Shown: in pieces, positions 9,547 to 19,568 of the stretch
How the letters are laid out: each line of letters begins with the position of its first letter
Numbering within the stretch: the stretch's first letter is position 1
Source of the DNA: Colwellia sp.
Lineage (GTDB): Bacteria > Pseudomonadota > Gammaproteobacteria > Enterobacterales > Alteromonadaceae
Direction of reading: 5' to 3'
Assembly: GCA_002733765.1 (NCBI GenBank)
Contig: NVWU01000014.1
Span: forward strand, 66,608-130,607
Length of the DNA stretch: 64,000 nt
Position numbers and translations under genes: made by a program
The notes under the pieces: generated by a model
Seen by the model: the letters and a program-made list of their open reading frames with translations, nothing else
Told to the model about the DNA's origin: nothing
Database searches by the model: none

Positions 9547-10587
9547 CTATTCTTTTACTTGTTCTTTTGCATATTGACGGTTTTTCTGTTTAAGTAATTT
9601 ATCCACATAACGAGCCATTTTGATTTTTTGTTTAATATTACTCTCTAGTATTTCTTCTATTTCTCTTAATACATTCTTTATATTTTCGACATTTTCATTA
9701 GAGTTGACCACTACTTGTTGTGATTGTGTTGTACTCGCTTGATTATTCGGTAACACTTGTGAACTCAATGAGCCTGTGAGCTCGCCAGACATTTCCAACG
9801 CTACTTCATTAATATCATCAATATCAAAACAAGTTAATTCCTCTAAAAAGCCAAAAAGTAATAAGCGATCGACAAAAATATTAATCTTACGAGGTACACC
9901 TAAGGTCTTTTCATGGATAGCTTCAAATGCAGCATCTGAAAACAAGGACTCTTTTTCGTAGCCAGCTTGCTGTAAGCGGTGATTTATATAGTTTTTTACC
10001 TCTTCTACGTTTAGTGCTTTAAGATGAGCAGAAGCGATAATGCGTTGTCTAAATTGCTCCATATTAGGTGCTTGAATAATATCTTTAAGCTCTTCTTGCC
10101 CAAGTAAAAAACTTTGTATTAGTGGCTTGTCATCGAGCTGAAAATTAGAGAGCATACGTAACTCCTCTACTGTTTCAGCAGGTAAGTTTTGTGCTTCATC
10201 AACTAATAATAAAGCTCTTTTTCCTTGCTTATGCAATTGAATTAAAAAGGTTTCAATGGAGCGGAGTACTTCTGCTTTACTGTTTCCTGTGAGGGGAATA
10301 TTAAATTCAGCGGCAACTAATTCCAATAGTTCGTCTGGAGATAATTTAGTAGTAACCAATTGTGCTGCAACTATTTTCTCGTCACCAATGGTCGCTAATA
10401 AATTTCGTGCTATGGTGGTTTTTCCTGTACCGATAGGGCCAGTAATCACAATAAAACCCTCACCTTGATCTAAGCCATATTGTAAATAAGATAAGGCACG
10501 TTGATGATGACTCGTGGCAAAGAAAAACCGTGGATCTGGGCTTAATTGAAAAGGACGTTCAGTAAAGCCGTAGTAACTTTCATACAT
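9547..10587 (-). CDS. XrtA/PEP-CTERM system-associated ExeA-like ATPase
   Basis: MYESYYGFTERPFQLSPDPRFFF...; Walker A GPIGTGKT; Walker B ALLLVDEAQNL. Position next to the TIGR03016-type OMP and tyrosine kinase is typical of XrtA EPS loci. Confidence 0.9.
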   Translation of the reverse strand: MYESYYGFTERPFQLSPDPRFFFATSHHQRALSYLQYGLDQGEGFIVITGPIGTGKTTIARNLLATIGDEKIVAAQLVTTKLSPDELLELVAAEFNIPLTGNSKAEVLRSIETFLIQLHKQGKRALLLVDEAQNLPAETVEELRMLSNFQLDDKPLIQSFLLGQEELKDIIQAPNMEQFRQRIIASAHLKALNVEEVKNYINHRLQQAGYEKESLFSDAAFEAIHEKTLGVPRKINIFVDRLLLFGFLEELTCFDIDDINEVALEMSGELTGSLSSQVLPNNQASTTQSQQVVVNSNENVENIKNVLREIEEILESNIKQKIKMARYVDKLLKQKNRQYAKEQVKE

Positions 10588-10588
10588 G

Positions 10589-12079
10589 TTAAAATTCTTT
10601 TGTTATATTAATTATTGCGCGTACTTCATTGTAACTAAAGCGGTCAATGTTAGAATCACGGTTGACGTGTTGTACAGTAAAGTTGCAAGACAAAGCAGAG
10701 GCTAAATTTTTTGTGAAATTTGCTGAAATAGTGCGGTAATAGTCTTCTTGGCGACTACCTTCAGGATTATCTTTATCATAAATGGAATAATTAAACCTTG
10801 CTGATAACGAGAAGCTACTTTTGGGACTACTTGTACGTGTCACGTTTATGTTAGCGTCAAAAGTGTCATCGACTATATTACTTTCTAAACTCGTTCTTTC
10901 ATTTGTGGAAACACTCACACCAAATGATGTTCTTGATAATTGTAATTGAGAAGACCAAGCGAAACGTTTATTTAATGAAAATTCATTACTTTCTACTAGC
11001 TCAAGATCATCAGGAGTTACTTCTTGATAAGAGTTTCGATCAAACACTTCTAAACTTTCATCATAAGTAATTGAATTAGTGAGCCGTTTGGTTTTATGTT
11101 TGAAATCTATATTATAAGAATCCCCAAAAAAACGTTGGCTATAACCAAGTATTAAAGACGTTCTGGCAGAAGGCTCCCATTGTATTGACGCATCTAAATA
11201 GTCATCACTGACTGTTTCATCAGCAACAAAATTATAGGAAAGATCAATAATAATATGGGGGGTAGCTAGCCACCTTAATCCAGGCCCCCAAGATGAAGTG
11301 GTATTTAGAGCCTGGCCGACTCCTGTACCTTGAATATCCTCATCATAGTAGCGAACAAAAGGATTTAAATTCCAAGAAGTAATGGCACCGAAAAGTGCTT
11401 CAACTGTGTAGCTCTCACCGTCGTTGTTAGTAGACAGTTGCTTTCTTTTGTTATAATCAGCATTTAATTGCCAATAAACATGGCGAGCTGTATTGCCATT
11501 TTCGCTACTAAGTTGAGCCGTAAAGGCATTGTTGTCGCCAATGTTGTCTTCTGCTCTAGTAATAGAATAATTAACAGATGATGTTACTGAATAACTGCTA
11601 TTACCGAAATTATACTGTAAAGCAGTTGAGTAATTTTTTTGCTCAATAGTACCGCCTGAAACTATATCAGCGAATTCATTATTGGCATTATTTTGACTAA
11701 TATTAGCTACGTTAGCACTGGCGGTGACCAAAGGACCGTTACGCCAAAAAAAGTGTTGTCCATTAGCATTTAAGGTTCGAAAATCATTGTTAAGTTCACT
11801 ATCATGACTATACAAAGCGTAAATTCGAGTACCTGACCACTGCAAAGTTGTTAAACTAGAGCTATATTCAGCATCTAATCCTGCAATGGCTTGCGTTACA
11901 AAGCTTGATGTTGTACTTACAGGGGTTAACTCTACATTATCAGTAAAGGTTTCATCTAAATTTAAACTGGGTTTTAAATCCCAATCGCCAGCAACAGCGA
12001 GCGATGATGCCAGTGTTATAGACATCAATATACCTAGTTTAGTATATCGGTTGTTATTGATTATTTTTATTATACCCAT
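10589..12079 (-). CDS. XrtA/PEP-CTERM system-associated outer-membrane beta-barrel protein (TIGR03016-like)
   Basis: Signal-like N-terminus (MSITLASSLAVAGDWDLKPSLNLDETFTDNVEL), alternating beta-strand pattern, C-terminal VRAIINITKEF. ORF extends to 12100; later starts at 12079 or 12022 are more likely because the next gene ends at 12054. Confidence 0.82.
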   Translation of the reverse strand: MGIIKIINNNRYTKLGILMSITLASSLAVAGDWDLKPSLNLDETFTDNVELTPVSTTSSFVTQAIAGLDAEYSSSLTTLQWSGTRIYALYSHDSELNNDFRTLNANGQHFFWRNGPLVTASANVANISQNNANNEFADIVSGGTIEQKNYSTALQYNFGNSSYSVTSSVNYSITRAEDNIGDNNAFTAQLSSENGNTARHVYWQLNADYNKRKQLSTNNDGESYTVEALFGAITSWNLNPFVRYYDEDIQGTGVGQALNTTSSWGPGLRWLATPHIIIDLSYNFVADETVSDDYLDASIQWEPSARTSLILGYSQRFFGDSYNIDFKHKTKRLTNSITYDESLEVFDRNSYQEVTPDDLELVESNEFSLNKRFAWSSQLQLSRTSFGVSVSTNERTSLESNIVDDTFDANINVTRTSSPKSSFSLSARFNYSIYDKDNPEGSRQEDYYRTISANFTKNLASALSCNFTVQHVNRDSNIDRFSYNEVRAIINITKEF

Positions 12080-12986
12080 AGCCGTAATAGCCATATCCAT
12101 CCTTTTTCGACATCACCGTTTTATTCATAACAAAACCGATAGCAATGTCGTCATCAAGCTGTGAAACTGCTCTTTTTACATCATTTAATTTTGTTTTTGA
12201 TTCTTCAACTACCACCACTGCTTGCCCAACCAAACTAGACAGAACAGGGGTTTCTGTTACACCTAATATTGGCGGACAATCAAAAATAACAAGTCGGTCA
12301 GGGTAACGCTGCGCCAACTCTTCGGCTAAAACTGCCATTTTTGTACTTGCTAATAATTCATTGGTTAAATGGTGTGGTTTACCCGCAGGAATTAATTTCA
12401 GATTGGGGATGTTTGTATTATAAATCACATCAGACAAAGAATGTACTTCATCAAGTAAGTATTCAAGTAACCCTTGTTTACTTTCAAATTCCAACTCTCG
12501 GTGTAGGCTTGGTCTTAAAACATCGGCATCAATAAGTAATACTGTTTTATCTTGTTCTAGGGCAATACTCAAGGCAAGGTTTATTGAAATAAAAGTTTTA
12601 CCTTCGTTTGCATTAGAGCTACTAACCATAATTAAGTTACTATGCTTTAATGTTTTAGCGGCGGGGCCAAAAGCATTGTTTAGCAGTTTACGTTTAATAT
12701 GGCGAAACTCTTCTTGTATATGATGAGCGCTATTAGCGTTATATATAAACCCTTTTTTGGTTAAGTGTTCGCCATTTAAAACAATAGTTTTTTTAGCTAT
12801 TTCAGTCGTTTTTTCTTCCTTAGAAACTGGAGTATTAGTGCTCTGAGTTGATGAGGGAAACTCAGACACTTTTGAATCATCAAATTGTTGTGAGCTTCTT
12901 TTTACGTTCGCTTCAAGCTCAATATTACCTTTTTTATTTTGCCCAGCTTGCTTTTGTTTGGCTAATGCCTTTTCTATAGTACTCAC
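12054..12986 (-). CDS. XrtA-associated tyrosine-protein autokinase (BY-kinase)
   Basis: SSNANEGKTFISINLALSIA Walker A, VLLIDADVLRPSLH Walker A', LVIFDCPP Walker B, and a C-terminal Tyr-rich tail GYGYYGYGYNKNNQ. Confidence 0.92.
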   Translation of the reverse strand: MSTIEKALAKQKQAGQNKKGNIELEANVKRSSQQFDDSKVSEFPSSTQSTNTPVSKEEKTTEIAKKTIVLNGEHLTKKGFIYNANSAHHIQEEFRHIKRKLLNNAFGPAAKTLKHSNLIMVSSSNANEGKTFISINLALSIALEQDKTVLLIDADVLRPSLHRELEFESKQGLLEYLLDEVHSLSDVIYNTNIPNLKLIPAGKPHHLTNELLASTKMAVLAEELAQRYPDRLVIFDCPPILGVTETPVLSSLVGQAVVVVEESKTKLNDVKRAVSQLDDDIAIGFVMNKTVMSKKDGYGYYGYGYNKNNQ

Positions 12987-12989
12987 GGC

Positions 12990-14579
12990 TTAAAATATCC
13001 TTTTTAGTGGTGCTTGAATGGCATCAGGAAATAAAAAATAACTCATAAACATAATAAAAATAACAAGTAATGATAGGTTTGAGATGACAAAAATAATTGT
13101 TTTCTTTCTATGCCATTTTTGCAATCCTAAATTTTGATTTGCTGACACAACCCCAAATACAGGTACACCAGTGGCTTTAGATAATTGAGAAGTAGAAGTC
13201 GCTACAGGTGATAATTGACTTAGTAGTAACGACAAGCCTATACCCGCACCAAGACCAACAAAAGTGACTAATATAAAGAATAATATTCGTTTAGGCCCTG
13301 ATGGTTTTGTAGCTGCCCTAGGAGGATCAATGACTTTAAATTGAATTTTATTGGTAGTTTGATCAGCTTGTTGTGCTAGTTGAGCGGTTTCTTGTCTATT
13401 TAACAATTGTTCGTACTTATTTTTAGTAATTTCATAACCGCGATTCAGTGCAACCAACTCTGCTTCAATTTCAGGAAGTACATGAATTTTATTTTCAAGT
13501 TCTTTAACTCTAGTTCGGTAATCGTTAGCTCTAACTTTTATTGAAGCAACCATATTTTCAAATTGATTAACTTGAATTTGTAATTGTTGAATAACAGGGT
13601 TTTGACTTGTTATCAATGTACTGCCATCTTTACTGCTAGTTATGTTTAAGTAATCATTTATTTCTTTAGTACGTTGTTTCTCTAAGTGAACTAAGCGCCT
13701 TTTCGCTTCAGCAACATCTGGATGTTTATCTGTATATCTTAGCTGTAAAGAGTCCAATGAAAGCTCTAATTCAGCGATACGATCATCATAGCTAGTTTTA
13801 ATTGAATTAGAGGTTTGAATTTTATTTTGTGAATTAGTTGACTGGGTTGGTACCGTTTTTAATTGCGCTTTAGCTGATTTAAGCTGAGTTTCACTTTCTA
13901 ACAAACTAAGTTCAATAACTTGCAATTGCTCTTTAGTAATATTGAGTTTGTTATAATAGCCGCCATACTGATCTGGCAGCATATTACTGTATTTTTGTTT
14001 AAAATCTGTTAAACGAGATTCTGAATTAGCAAGTCTATTTTCATATTCAGCTATTTGGCTTTTTAAGAATTTTTGTGCAGAGTCGGCATCTGTTCTATTT
14101 TCGCCAAGAGTATTCTCAATAAAAACAGTTAATGCAGACTGTACTACATTTTTAGCCATTTCAGGGTTTGTGTCTTCAAATGAAATGGTAAATATATTAT
14201 CTCTTCTACCTTGTTTTTTTATTTTAATATTATCTCTTAATCTTGATATAACACCTTCATACTGTTGAGGGTTTTCAGCTTGAATATCCATATCAGTCAT
14301 TCGTGATATACGCTCTAAATTTGGCCTACTCAATAAAGTTTTAACCATTAAATTGATCTGTATATCAGGATTAGTTTGAACAGTTAAACCTTTTAATAAA
14401 GGGGCTAAAATTGATTGGGTATCAGCATAAATACGTGCTTTAGATTGATAAATGTCTGGCATCATCGCGACTACACCCCAACCAATAGGGCATATTAACC
14501 AAGTTGATATAATGATATATCGACGTTTAATCCAAATTCCTTTTAAATAATCTATCAGATCATCAAATATTTCTTGCAT
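12990..14579 (-). CDS. XrtA system polysaccharide chain-length determinant (Wzz/PCP family)
   Basis: N- and C-terminal TM segments, long coiled coil, Wzz/GNVR-like region (LNRGYEITKNKYEQLLNRQETAQLA, IDPPRAATKPSGPKR). Confidence 0.9.
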   Translation of the reverse strand: MQEIFDDLIDYLKGIWIKRRYIIISTWLICPIGWGVVAMMPDIYQSKARIYADTQSILAPLLKGLTVQTNPDIQINLMVKTLLSRPNLERISRMTDMDIQAENPQQYEGVISRLRDNIKIKKQGRRDNIFTISFEDTNPEMAKNVVQSALTVFIENTLGENRTDADSAQKFLKSQIAEYENRLANSESRLTDFKQKYSNMLPDQYGGYYNKLNITKEQLQVIELSLLESETQLKSAKAQLKTVPTQSTNSQNKIQTSNSIKTSYDDRIAELELSLDSLQLRYTDKHPDVAEAKRRLVHLEKQRTKEINDYLNITSSKDGSTLITSQNPVIQQLQIQVNQFENMVASIKVRANDYRTRVKELENKIHVLPEIEAELVALNRGYEITKNKYEQLLNRQETAQLAQQADQTTNKIQFKVIDPPRAATKPSGPKRILFFILVTFVGLGAGIGLSLLLSQLSPVATSTSQLSKATGVPVFGVVSANQNLGLQKWHRKKTIIFVISNLSLLVIFIMFMSYFLFPDAIQAPLKRIF

Positions 14580-14623
14580 TCTAATTTTTAACCTTTTGTT
14601 CGTCAGACTTAAATCAAACTTTT

Positions 14624-14700
14624 AATTACGAGCAAGAATCGACGAGTTTCGAAGCGCCCACATTATCGTAATCTTGCTTCGCAACTAATAACTCGTTACG
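14624..14700 (+). repeat. Intergenic repeat, copy 2 of 2
   Basis: See 9461-9540. Confidence 0.45.
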
Positions 14701-14709
14701 GCCTTTATA

Positions 14710-15351
14710 TTAAAACCAAGCTTCTGGAATAATAATGATATCGCCTGGAAGCATATCAATGTTGGCACTAATTTCACCATCTTTTATTAATTCATCAATC
14801 ATAATATTATATTGTTTTTGTTGGCCATCTTCTATTCTAACTAAAACAGCATCATTTCCGTCAGCAAACTCCGTTAAGCCACCTACCTGAATCATTACAT
14901 CTAACAACGTCATGTGCTGTGTATAATTAATCGCTCGAGGTTGTGCAGCTTCGCCAATAACACGAATTTGTTCGCTGAAGGGGCCAACAAAGTTATTTAC
15001 AGTTACTGTAACAATGGGCTCTCTTAAATAAGTTGCTAATATTTCTTCGATTGAACGGGCTAGCTCTGTTGGTGTTTTACCTGCTACTTTTATGTCTTCA
15101 ACAAGTGAGGTAGTAATCATGCCATCGGGGCGAACAACAAATGAGCCTGAAACTTCAGGATTACGCCAAACAAATATATTAAGCACATCCCCAGAGCCTA
15201 TTAGGTATTTGTAAGAGTTAATATCTGCCGTATTAGAGGGGTGAAGTGTCGCCGTTGGTAAATTATTATTAGTAGTAGAGCATGCAGAAATAAGTTGCGC
15301 TAAAAGTAAAACAAATACTATTTTTAGCGAATTGGTAAATTTTTTATCCAT
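14710..15351 (-). CDS. Polysaccharide export lipoprotein (XrtA-type)
   Basis: Lipobox LISACS; YLIGSGDVLNIFVWRNPEVSGSFVVRPDGMITTSLVEDIKVAGKTP is the Poly_export domain; SLBB-like C-terminus. Confidence 0.92.
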   Translation of the reverse strand: MDKKFTNSLKIVFVLLLAQLISACSTTNNNLPTATLHPSNTADINSYKYLIGSGDVLNIFVWRNPEVSGSFVVRPDGMITTSLVEDIKVAGKTPTELARSIEEILATYLREPIVTVTVNNFVGPFSEQIRVIGEAAQPRAINYTQHMTLLDVMIQVGGLTEFADGNDAVLVRIEDGQQKQYNIMIDELIKDGEISANIDMLPGDIIIIPEAWF

Positions 15352-15562
15352 GGTTCATACCTTTAATATTAAAAATGATTTTTTAATTCAATTACCGACT
15401 AATTGTATTGTATTTTTTTCTGAGATGCACACATTTTAACAATCTCAAATAAAACGTTAACTTTGTGAATATTTTTGCTAGAATCATTTCTTTGTTTTAT
15501 GTGTTTATAAGTAATAAGACAAGCCATCATTAATTACAATTATCAAGGAAGTTAACTTCAAT

Positions 15563-16966
15563 ATGTCTAGCCCGAAATTTAGAGATTTACCACTGGCTAG
15601 TAAAACTCTGATTATTATTGAGTTTATATTACTCGCTGTTGCGTTGCCATCGACCCTTTATTTAAATGATTTAATTTCATTTGTCCGTGTTATTCCAATT
15701 ACTGATAATTACCTATTGGTATATGCACTCGTTTTTGCCCTGTTGAATCAATTGAGTTCTTTAGCATTAGGTTTGTATAACTCCAAACTAAGGGTGAATT
15801 TTCGCGGTGTGATTCGTCGGTTATTAATGTGTGTTGCGGTAACCTTTTTTATGTTAACCATGATAAACCCTTTTTATGGCGAACATATCTTACCGATTGA
15901 AATATTAGCATTGGCTTCTTTAGTTAGTTTTATTGTTATTAGTTTATTTCGCTATTTCACTTTTCAAGTAGACTTTTTTGGGTTTAATAAGCGAGTGGTT
16001 CTAGTACTTGGCGCAGGCGAGCGAGCTTCTATCATTGAAACAAGAATGCGCAGAAATGTTGACAGGCAAAATTTTTCTGTGCATGGATACATTATTATGG
16101 ACGGTGACTTAGAAGAAGGTATTAAGGAAGAAACGCGTATATCTCTTGAAGGTTCACTCGTTAATTATGCGCTAGAACATGGTATTGATGAAATTGTAGT
16201 TGCTAGTGATGAGCGACGTAATAATTTGCCCGTAGATGAATTGTTTGCTTGTAAAATTCGCGGAGTCGAAATTACCGAAATTTTAGATTTTATCGAACGT
16301 GAAACGGGACAAATAGCGGTTAATCTTATTTACCCTAGTTGGGTGATTTATTCTAATGGTTTTGCCTCGGTAAATTATTTACGAAACTCTTTAGATTGGA
16401 TTTTTAATGCGGTTATGGCAATAGTACTTTTTATTATTACTTGGCCAGTGATGTTGATCACTATTATGCTGATGAAACTTGATGAAGGCTTACGTGCCCC
16501 TATCTTTTATTTTCAAGAGCGGGTAGGTGTTGATGGCGAACCGTTCAAAATTATTAAGTTTAGAAGTATGCGCCTTGATGCTGAAAAATTTGGTGCACAA
16601 ATGGCGAGTGAAGACGATCCCAGAATTACTAGAATAGGTAATTATCTACGTAAATATCGTATTGATGAGTTACCACAAATGTACAATGTGATTCGTGGTG
16701 ATATGGGTTTTGTTGGCCCTAGGCCGGAACGCCCTGAGTTTGTTCAAAGCTTAATTAAAAATATTCCTTATTATAATGAACGTCATAATGTTAAACCGGG
16801 TTTAACTGGCTGGGCACAATTAAAGTACCCTTACGGCGCTACAGAGGCAGATTCATTAGAAAAATTGAAATATGATCTTTATTATATTAAACATCGTAGT
16901 TTTTTGCTTGATTTGCTTATTCTTGTACGCACGGTAGAAATAGTATTATTTGGTAAAGGAAGGTAA
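15563..16966 (+). CDS. XrtA/PEP-CTERM-system undecaprenyl-phosphate sugar (priming) glycosyltransferase (TIGR03013-like)
   Basis: N-terminal TM helices, CoA-binding-like domain, C-terminal bacterial sugar transferase motifs (FQERVGVDGEPFKIIKFRSMRLDAE, VGPRPERPEFV, KPGLTGWAQLKYPYG). Confidence 0.92.
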   Translation: MSSPKFRDLPLASKTLIIIEFILLAVALPSTLYLNDLISFVRVIPITDNYLLVYALVFALLNQLSSLALGLYNSKLRVNFRGVIRRLLMCVAVTFFMLTMINPFYGEHILPIEILALASLVSFIVISLFRYFTFQVDFFGFNKRVVLVLGAGERASIIETRMRRNVDRQNFSVHGYIIMDGDLEEGIKEETRISLEGSLVNYALEHGIDEIVVASDERRNNLPVDELFACKIRGVEITEILDFIERETGQIAVNLIYPSWVIYSNGFASVNYLRNSLDWIFNAVMAIVLFIITWPVMLITIMLMKLDEGLRAPIFYFQERVGVDGEPFKIIKFRSMRLDAEKFGAQMASEDDPRITRIGNYLRKYRIDELPQMYNVIRGDMGFVGPRPERPEFVQSLIKNIPYYNERHNVKPGLTGWAQLKYPYGATEADSLEKLKYDLYYIKHRSFLLDLLILVRTVEIVLFGKGR

Positions 16967-17029
16967 TCCCCGGCATTTCGGTAGTTACTTAAGCTGGCTA
17001 CCATGGATGGTACTTATTAGAGAAGGCAG

Positions 17030-17385
17030 GTCGCATATTCCCCTTTGCGACCGAGATTTTTATCTAATTGATAAGTAATATAAGCACCCATACCATCATT
17101 TAGCCCTCTGCCTGCAAATATCATTGTACGGATGAATTATAATCAACAGATTGTGCTTTAGTGTTAAATAAGATGGATCTACGCTGATACAATGCCCACC
17201 AACTAAATCAGGATGAAAGGGGAAAAACTCCATTTTGTTCCCGCTACTTCTAATGTCGCGTCGTTACCACCTTGTAACTCTTTTACTCTAGCCTGATTAA
17301 TATCAAAGCCTATCACTTCAAATTTTTATCAAACTCTACCGCTAAAGGTAAACCGACATAACCTAAACCATGATGGTGATTTTTT
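17030..17385 (-). pseudogene. Decayed UDP-N-acetyl-hexosamine dehydrogenase remnant (WbpO/TviB-like)
   Basis: Minus-strand fragments in shifting frames: [16 protein letters not shown] / [24 protein letters not shown] / [27 protein letters not shown] / FAGRGLNDGMGAYITYQLDKNLGRKG. Large internal deletion between N- and C-terminal parts plus frameshifts. Confidence 0.75.
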
Positions 17386-17403
17386 ATTATTTTTATCAAT
17401 ACG

Positions 17404-18387
17404 TTATTTTGATTTTGCACTTAAAATCATTTCTTTAAATATTCTTTCATTAAAAGGCCGATCTATTGGAAATCGTCCCATTTCAAAACGATTCTCATTA
17501 AGGTTCTTGTTTATCAGGGTATTAAATGAAAATGCTAACTTATAACCGCTAGATGAAATAGCCCCACACATACTCTTATTATAAGTTGTAGAATTACCAA
17601 CGGGATAAGATAAACTATTAATTGTATTAGATAAATTTAGCTCGATTAAACGTTTAGATTCTTTAAGCTCAAAATTAAGCTCAGCCTCAGATAAACAAGA
17701 GAAAACTTTATGGGTATGCGAATGGGAACCAATCGTCATATTGTTTTTTACCATTTCTGCAATTTGTTGCCATGTCATAAATATATCTTTTATTTCATTT
17801 CGACAAATTTTTTTCGATGTCAATGCCCTTAATTCATCTAATTGACTTTCAATTAAAGAAGGATTTTTTTTGATTTGCTGTAAAGCATTACGAATGTTTT
17901 GGCGAGATGGTTTTTTATCAATAGTTAAAGCATGATGCCATGGGGTAAGTTTTATGGTTTTATTTGCCAGCTGTCTAATATGCCAGGCAATTTCATCCCA
18001 CCATGGAATAAGATTAGAGTTTATTAAGTTGGTTGTAATAAAAAAAGTAGCAGGTAACTTTAATGACTTTAATAGTGGGAAAGCAACATGATAATTATCA
18101 CTATAGCCATCATCAAAGGTAATTAGTGCTAATGCTTCTTTAATGGGAATGTTTTTTTCAGCAATATCATTAACTTCATCAAGAGAAACAACTCTAAAAT
18201 TATTTTTTATAAAAAAAAGGTACTTTTCAAAGTTTTCAGCGTCACAAGAAAATACACAAGGATCATAGCTTGTTTCTTGCCATGCACCAATGCGGTGAAA
18301 GTTAAAACAATAAAGTCCATTATTTAAAAAAGGCCATAAGACTGTTGATAAATTAAGCCGTTTAATAAGCTGATGTTTTACGTTCAT
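17404..18387 (-). CDS. Polysaccharide deacetylase family protein (NodB homology)
   Basis: ALITFDDGYSDNYHVAFPLLKSLKLPATFFI, TIGSHSHTHKVFS. Confidence 0.88.
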   Translation of the reverse strand: MNVKHQLIKRLNLSTVLWPFLNNGLYCFNFHRIGAWQETSYDPCVFSCDAENFEKYLFFIKNNFRVVSLDEVNDIAEKNIPIKEALALITFDDGYSDNYHVAFPLLKSLKLPATFFITTNLINSNLIPWWDEIAWHIRQLANKTIKLTPWHHALTIDKKPSRQNIRNALQQIKKNPSLIESQLDELRALTSKKICRNEIKDIFMTWQQIAEMVKNNMTIGSHSHTHKVFSCLSEAELNFELKESKRLIELNLSNTINSLSYPVGNSTTYNKSMCGAISSSGYKLAFSFNTLINKNLNENRFEMGRFPIDRPFNERIFKEMILSAKSK

Positions 18388-19568
18388 AAAGGTTCGACTT
18401 TAAACTGTGGACGAGGGAGAAAGTAATCACGATAGCTATTAGGATCTCCTTTTTTTCCCTCTTCAGCGGCTTTTATGATGTTATACATTTCTCTTGAATT
18501 AACATAATGTAAGATATAGTTTTCATTGTCATTGTATTTACTTTCTAAATACGAAAACATTTCGTCACACGGTTTACCTAATAAAACATCCATATCTTTC
18601 TCTTGTGTACCATGAGTATGTACTTTAATAAAACGCCATTCAGGTCTGCCTTCAACATGCACATTTGCATCTACCCATAAATCAACACGATCTTTGGTGG
18701 GCTCCATACCCTTGCGCACATCAGAGTTTTCAATCTGTGGAAATATGCCTTTTTTAAGTTTTTTCCAATTAAGCATTAATGGCCCATTAACCATTAAAAT
18801 GTCGCCCCAAGGTTTACCTCCTACTTTACAAGCCTTGCCGGTATTATGTGAATTGGGTTTGTCTGGGTCGTCTTTTGCGTAATAGATGCTGTTGATCGTA
18901 TCTGGCTGTGTTGGATGGGGTGCAGAAGGAAAAGTGAAGTCGGCATAACAACCTGTTTCCCGTAAAATGATTAACTCATCATTAACACCACAATTATTGC
19001 CAGTAGGATCACTGTTATCTAATGCCCAGTTACCATGGATAAAACCATAGCTTAGTTGACCTGTCTTAGGATTGTGACTAAGTGCCCCATGTTTTTCGTG
19101 CAATGTTTGGCAAAATCTAGTGATAAGTAATCGTAAATTTTCAGAATTATCATTATGATGATGCAAGTGTAATTCTATTTCACCAAAACCATCTTGGCAC
19201 ATTTTTGCTATTTTGTTCAAATGTTCAAAACGGTACTCTTCTTCAGGATAATAAAAGGTATGTTGCGGATGAAAGCCATCAGCATCTTGATGCCTTCCTG
19301 CCATTTTAGGGTATTCTGCTAACCATCGGTCGACTCGAGAGCGCTCAACATTAATATCATTAGGCTTACCCCATTGAGGTTCATAATGATCAACAAATGA
19401 AAAAACAATATGCGTAGGGCCTTTAATTTTTGTAGGTTTTTTTAAACGCTGCTTAATGTATTGAGGCAACCAACCTGACATATGCTTTTTTTTAAGAATG
19501 AATATAAAAGCAAAACAAAGCAATAAAAATAAGCTAAAGAAAATAATCATCTTGTTGTTCTTTCCCAT
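18384..19568 (-). CDS. Membrane-anchored deacetylase-like protein of unknown function
   Basis: N-terminal TM (MIIFFSLFLLLCFAFIFIL), HIVFSFVDHYEPQWG, ELHLHHHNDN, GFIHGNWALDNSD. His-rich motifs suggest a metal-dependent carbohydrate esterase fold. Overlaps neighbours by a few bp (operon). Confidence 0.55.
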   Translation of the reverse strand: MGKNNKMIIFFSLFLLLCFAFIFILKKKHMSGWLPQYIKQRLKKPTKIKGPTHIVFSFVDHYEPQWGKPNDINVERSRVDRWLAEYPKMAGRHQDADGFHPQHTFYYPEEEYRFEHLNKIAKMCQDGFGEIELHLHHHNDNSENLRLLITRFCQTLHEKHGALSHNPKTGQLSYGFIHGNWALDNSDPTGNNCGVNDELIILRETGCYADFTFPSAPHPTQPDTINSIYYAKDDPDKPNSHNTGKACKVGGKPWGDILMVNGPLMLNWKKLKKGIFPQIENSDVRKGMEPTKDRVDLWVDANVHVEGRPEWRFIKVHTHGTQEKDMDVLLGKPCDEMFSYLESKYNDNENYILHYVNSREMYNIIKAAEEGKKGDPNSYRDYFLPRPQFKVEPL

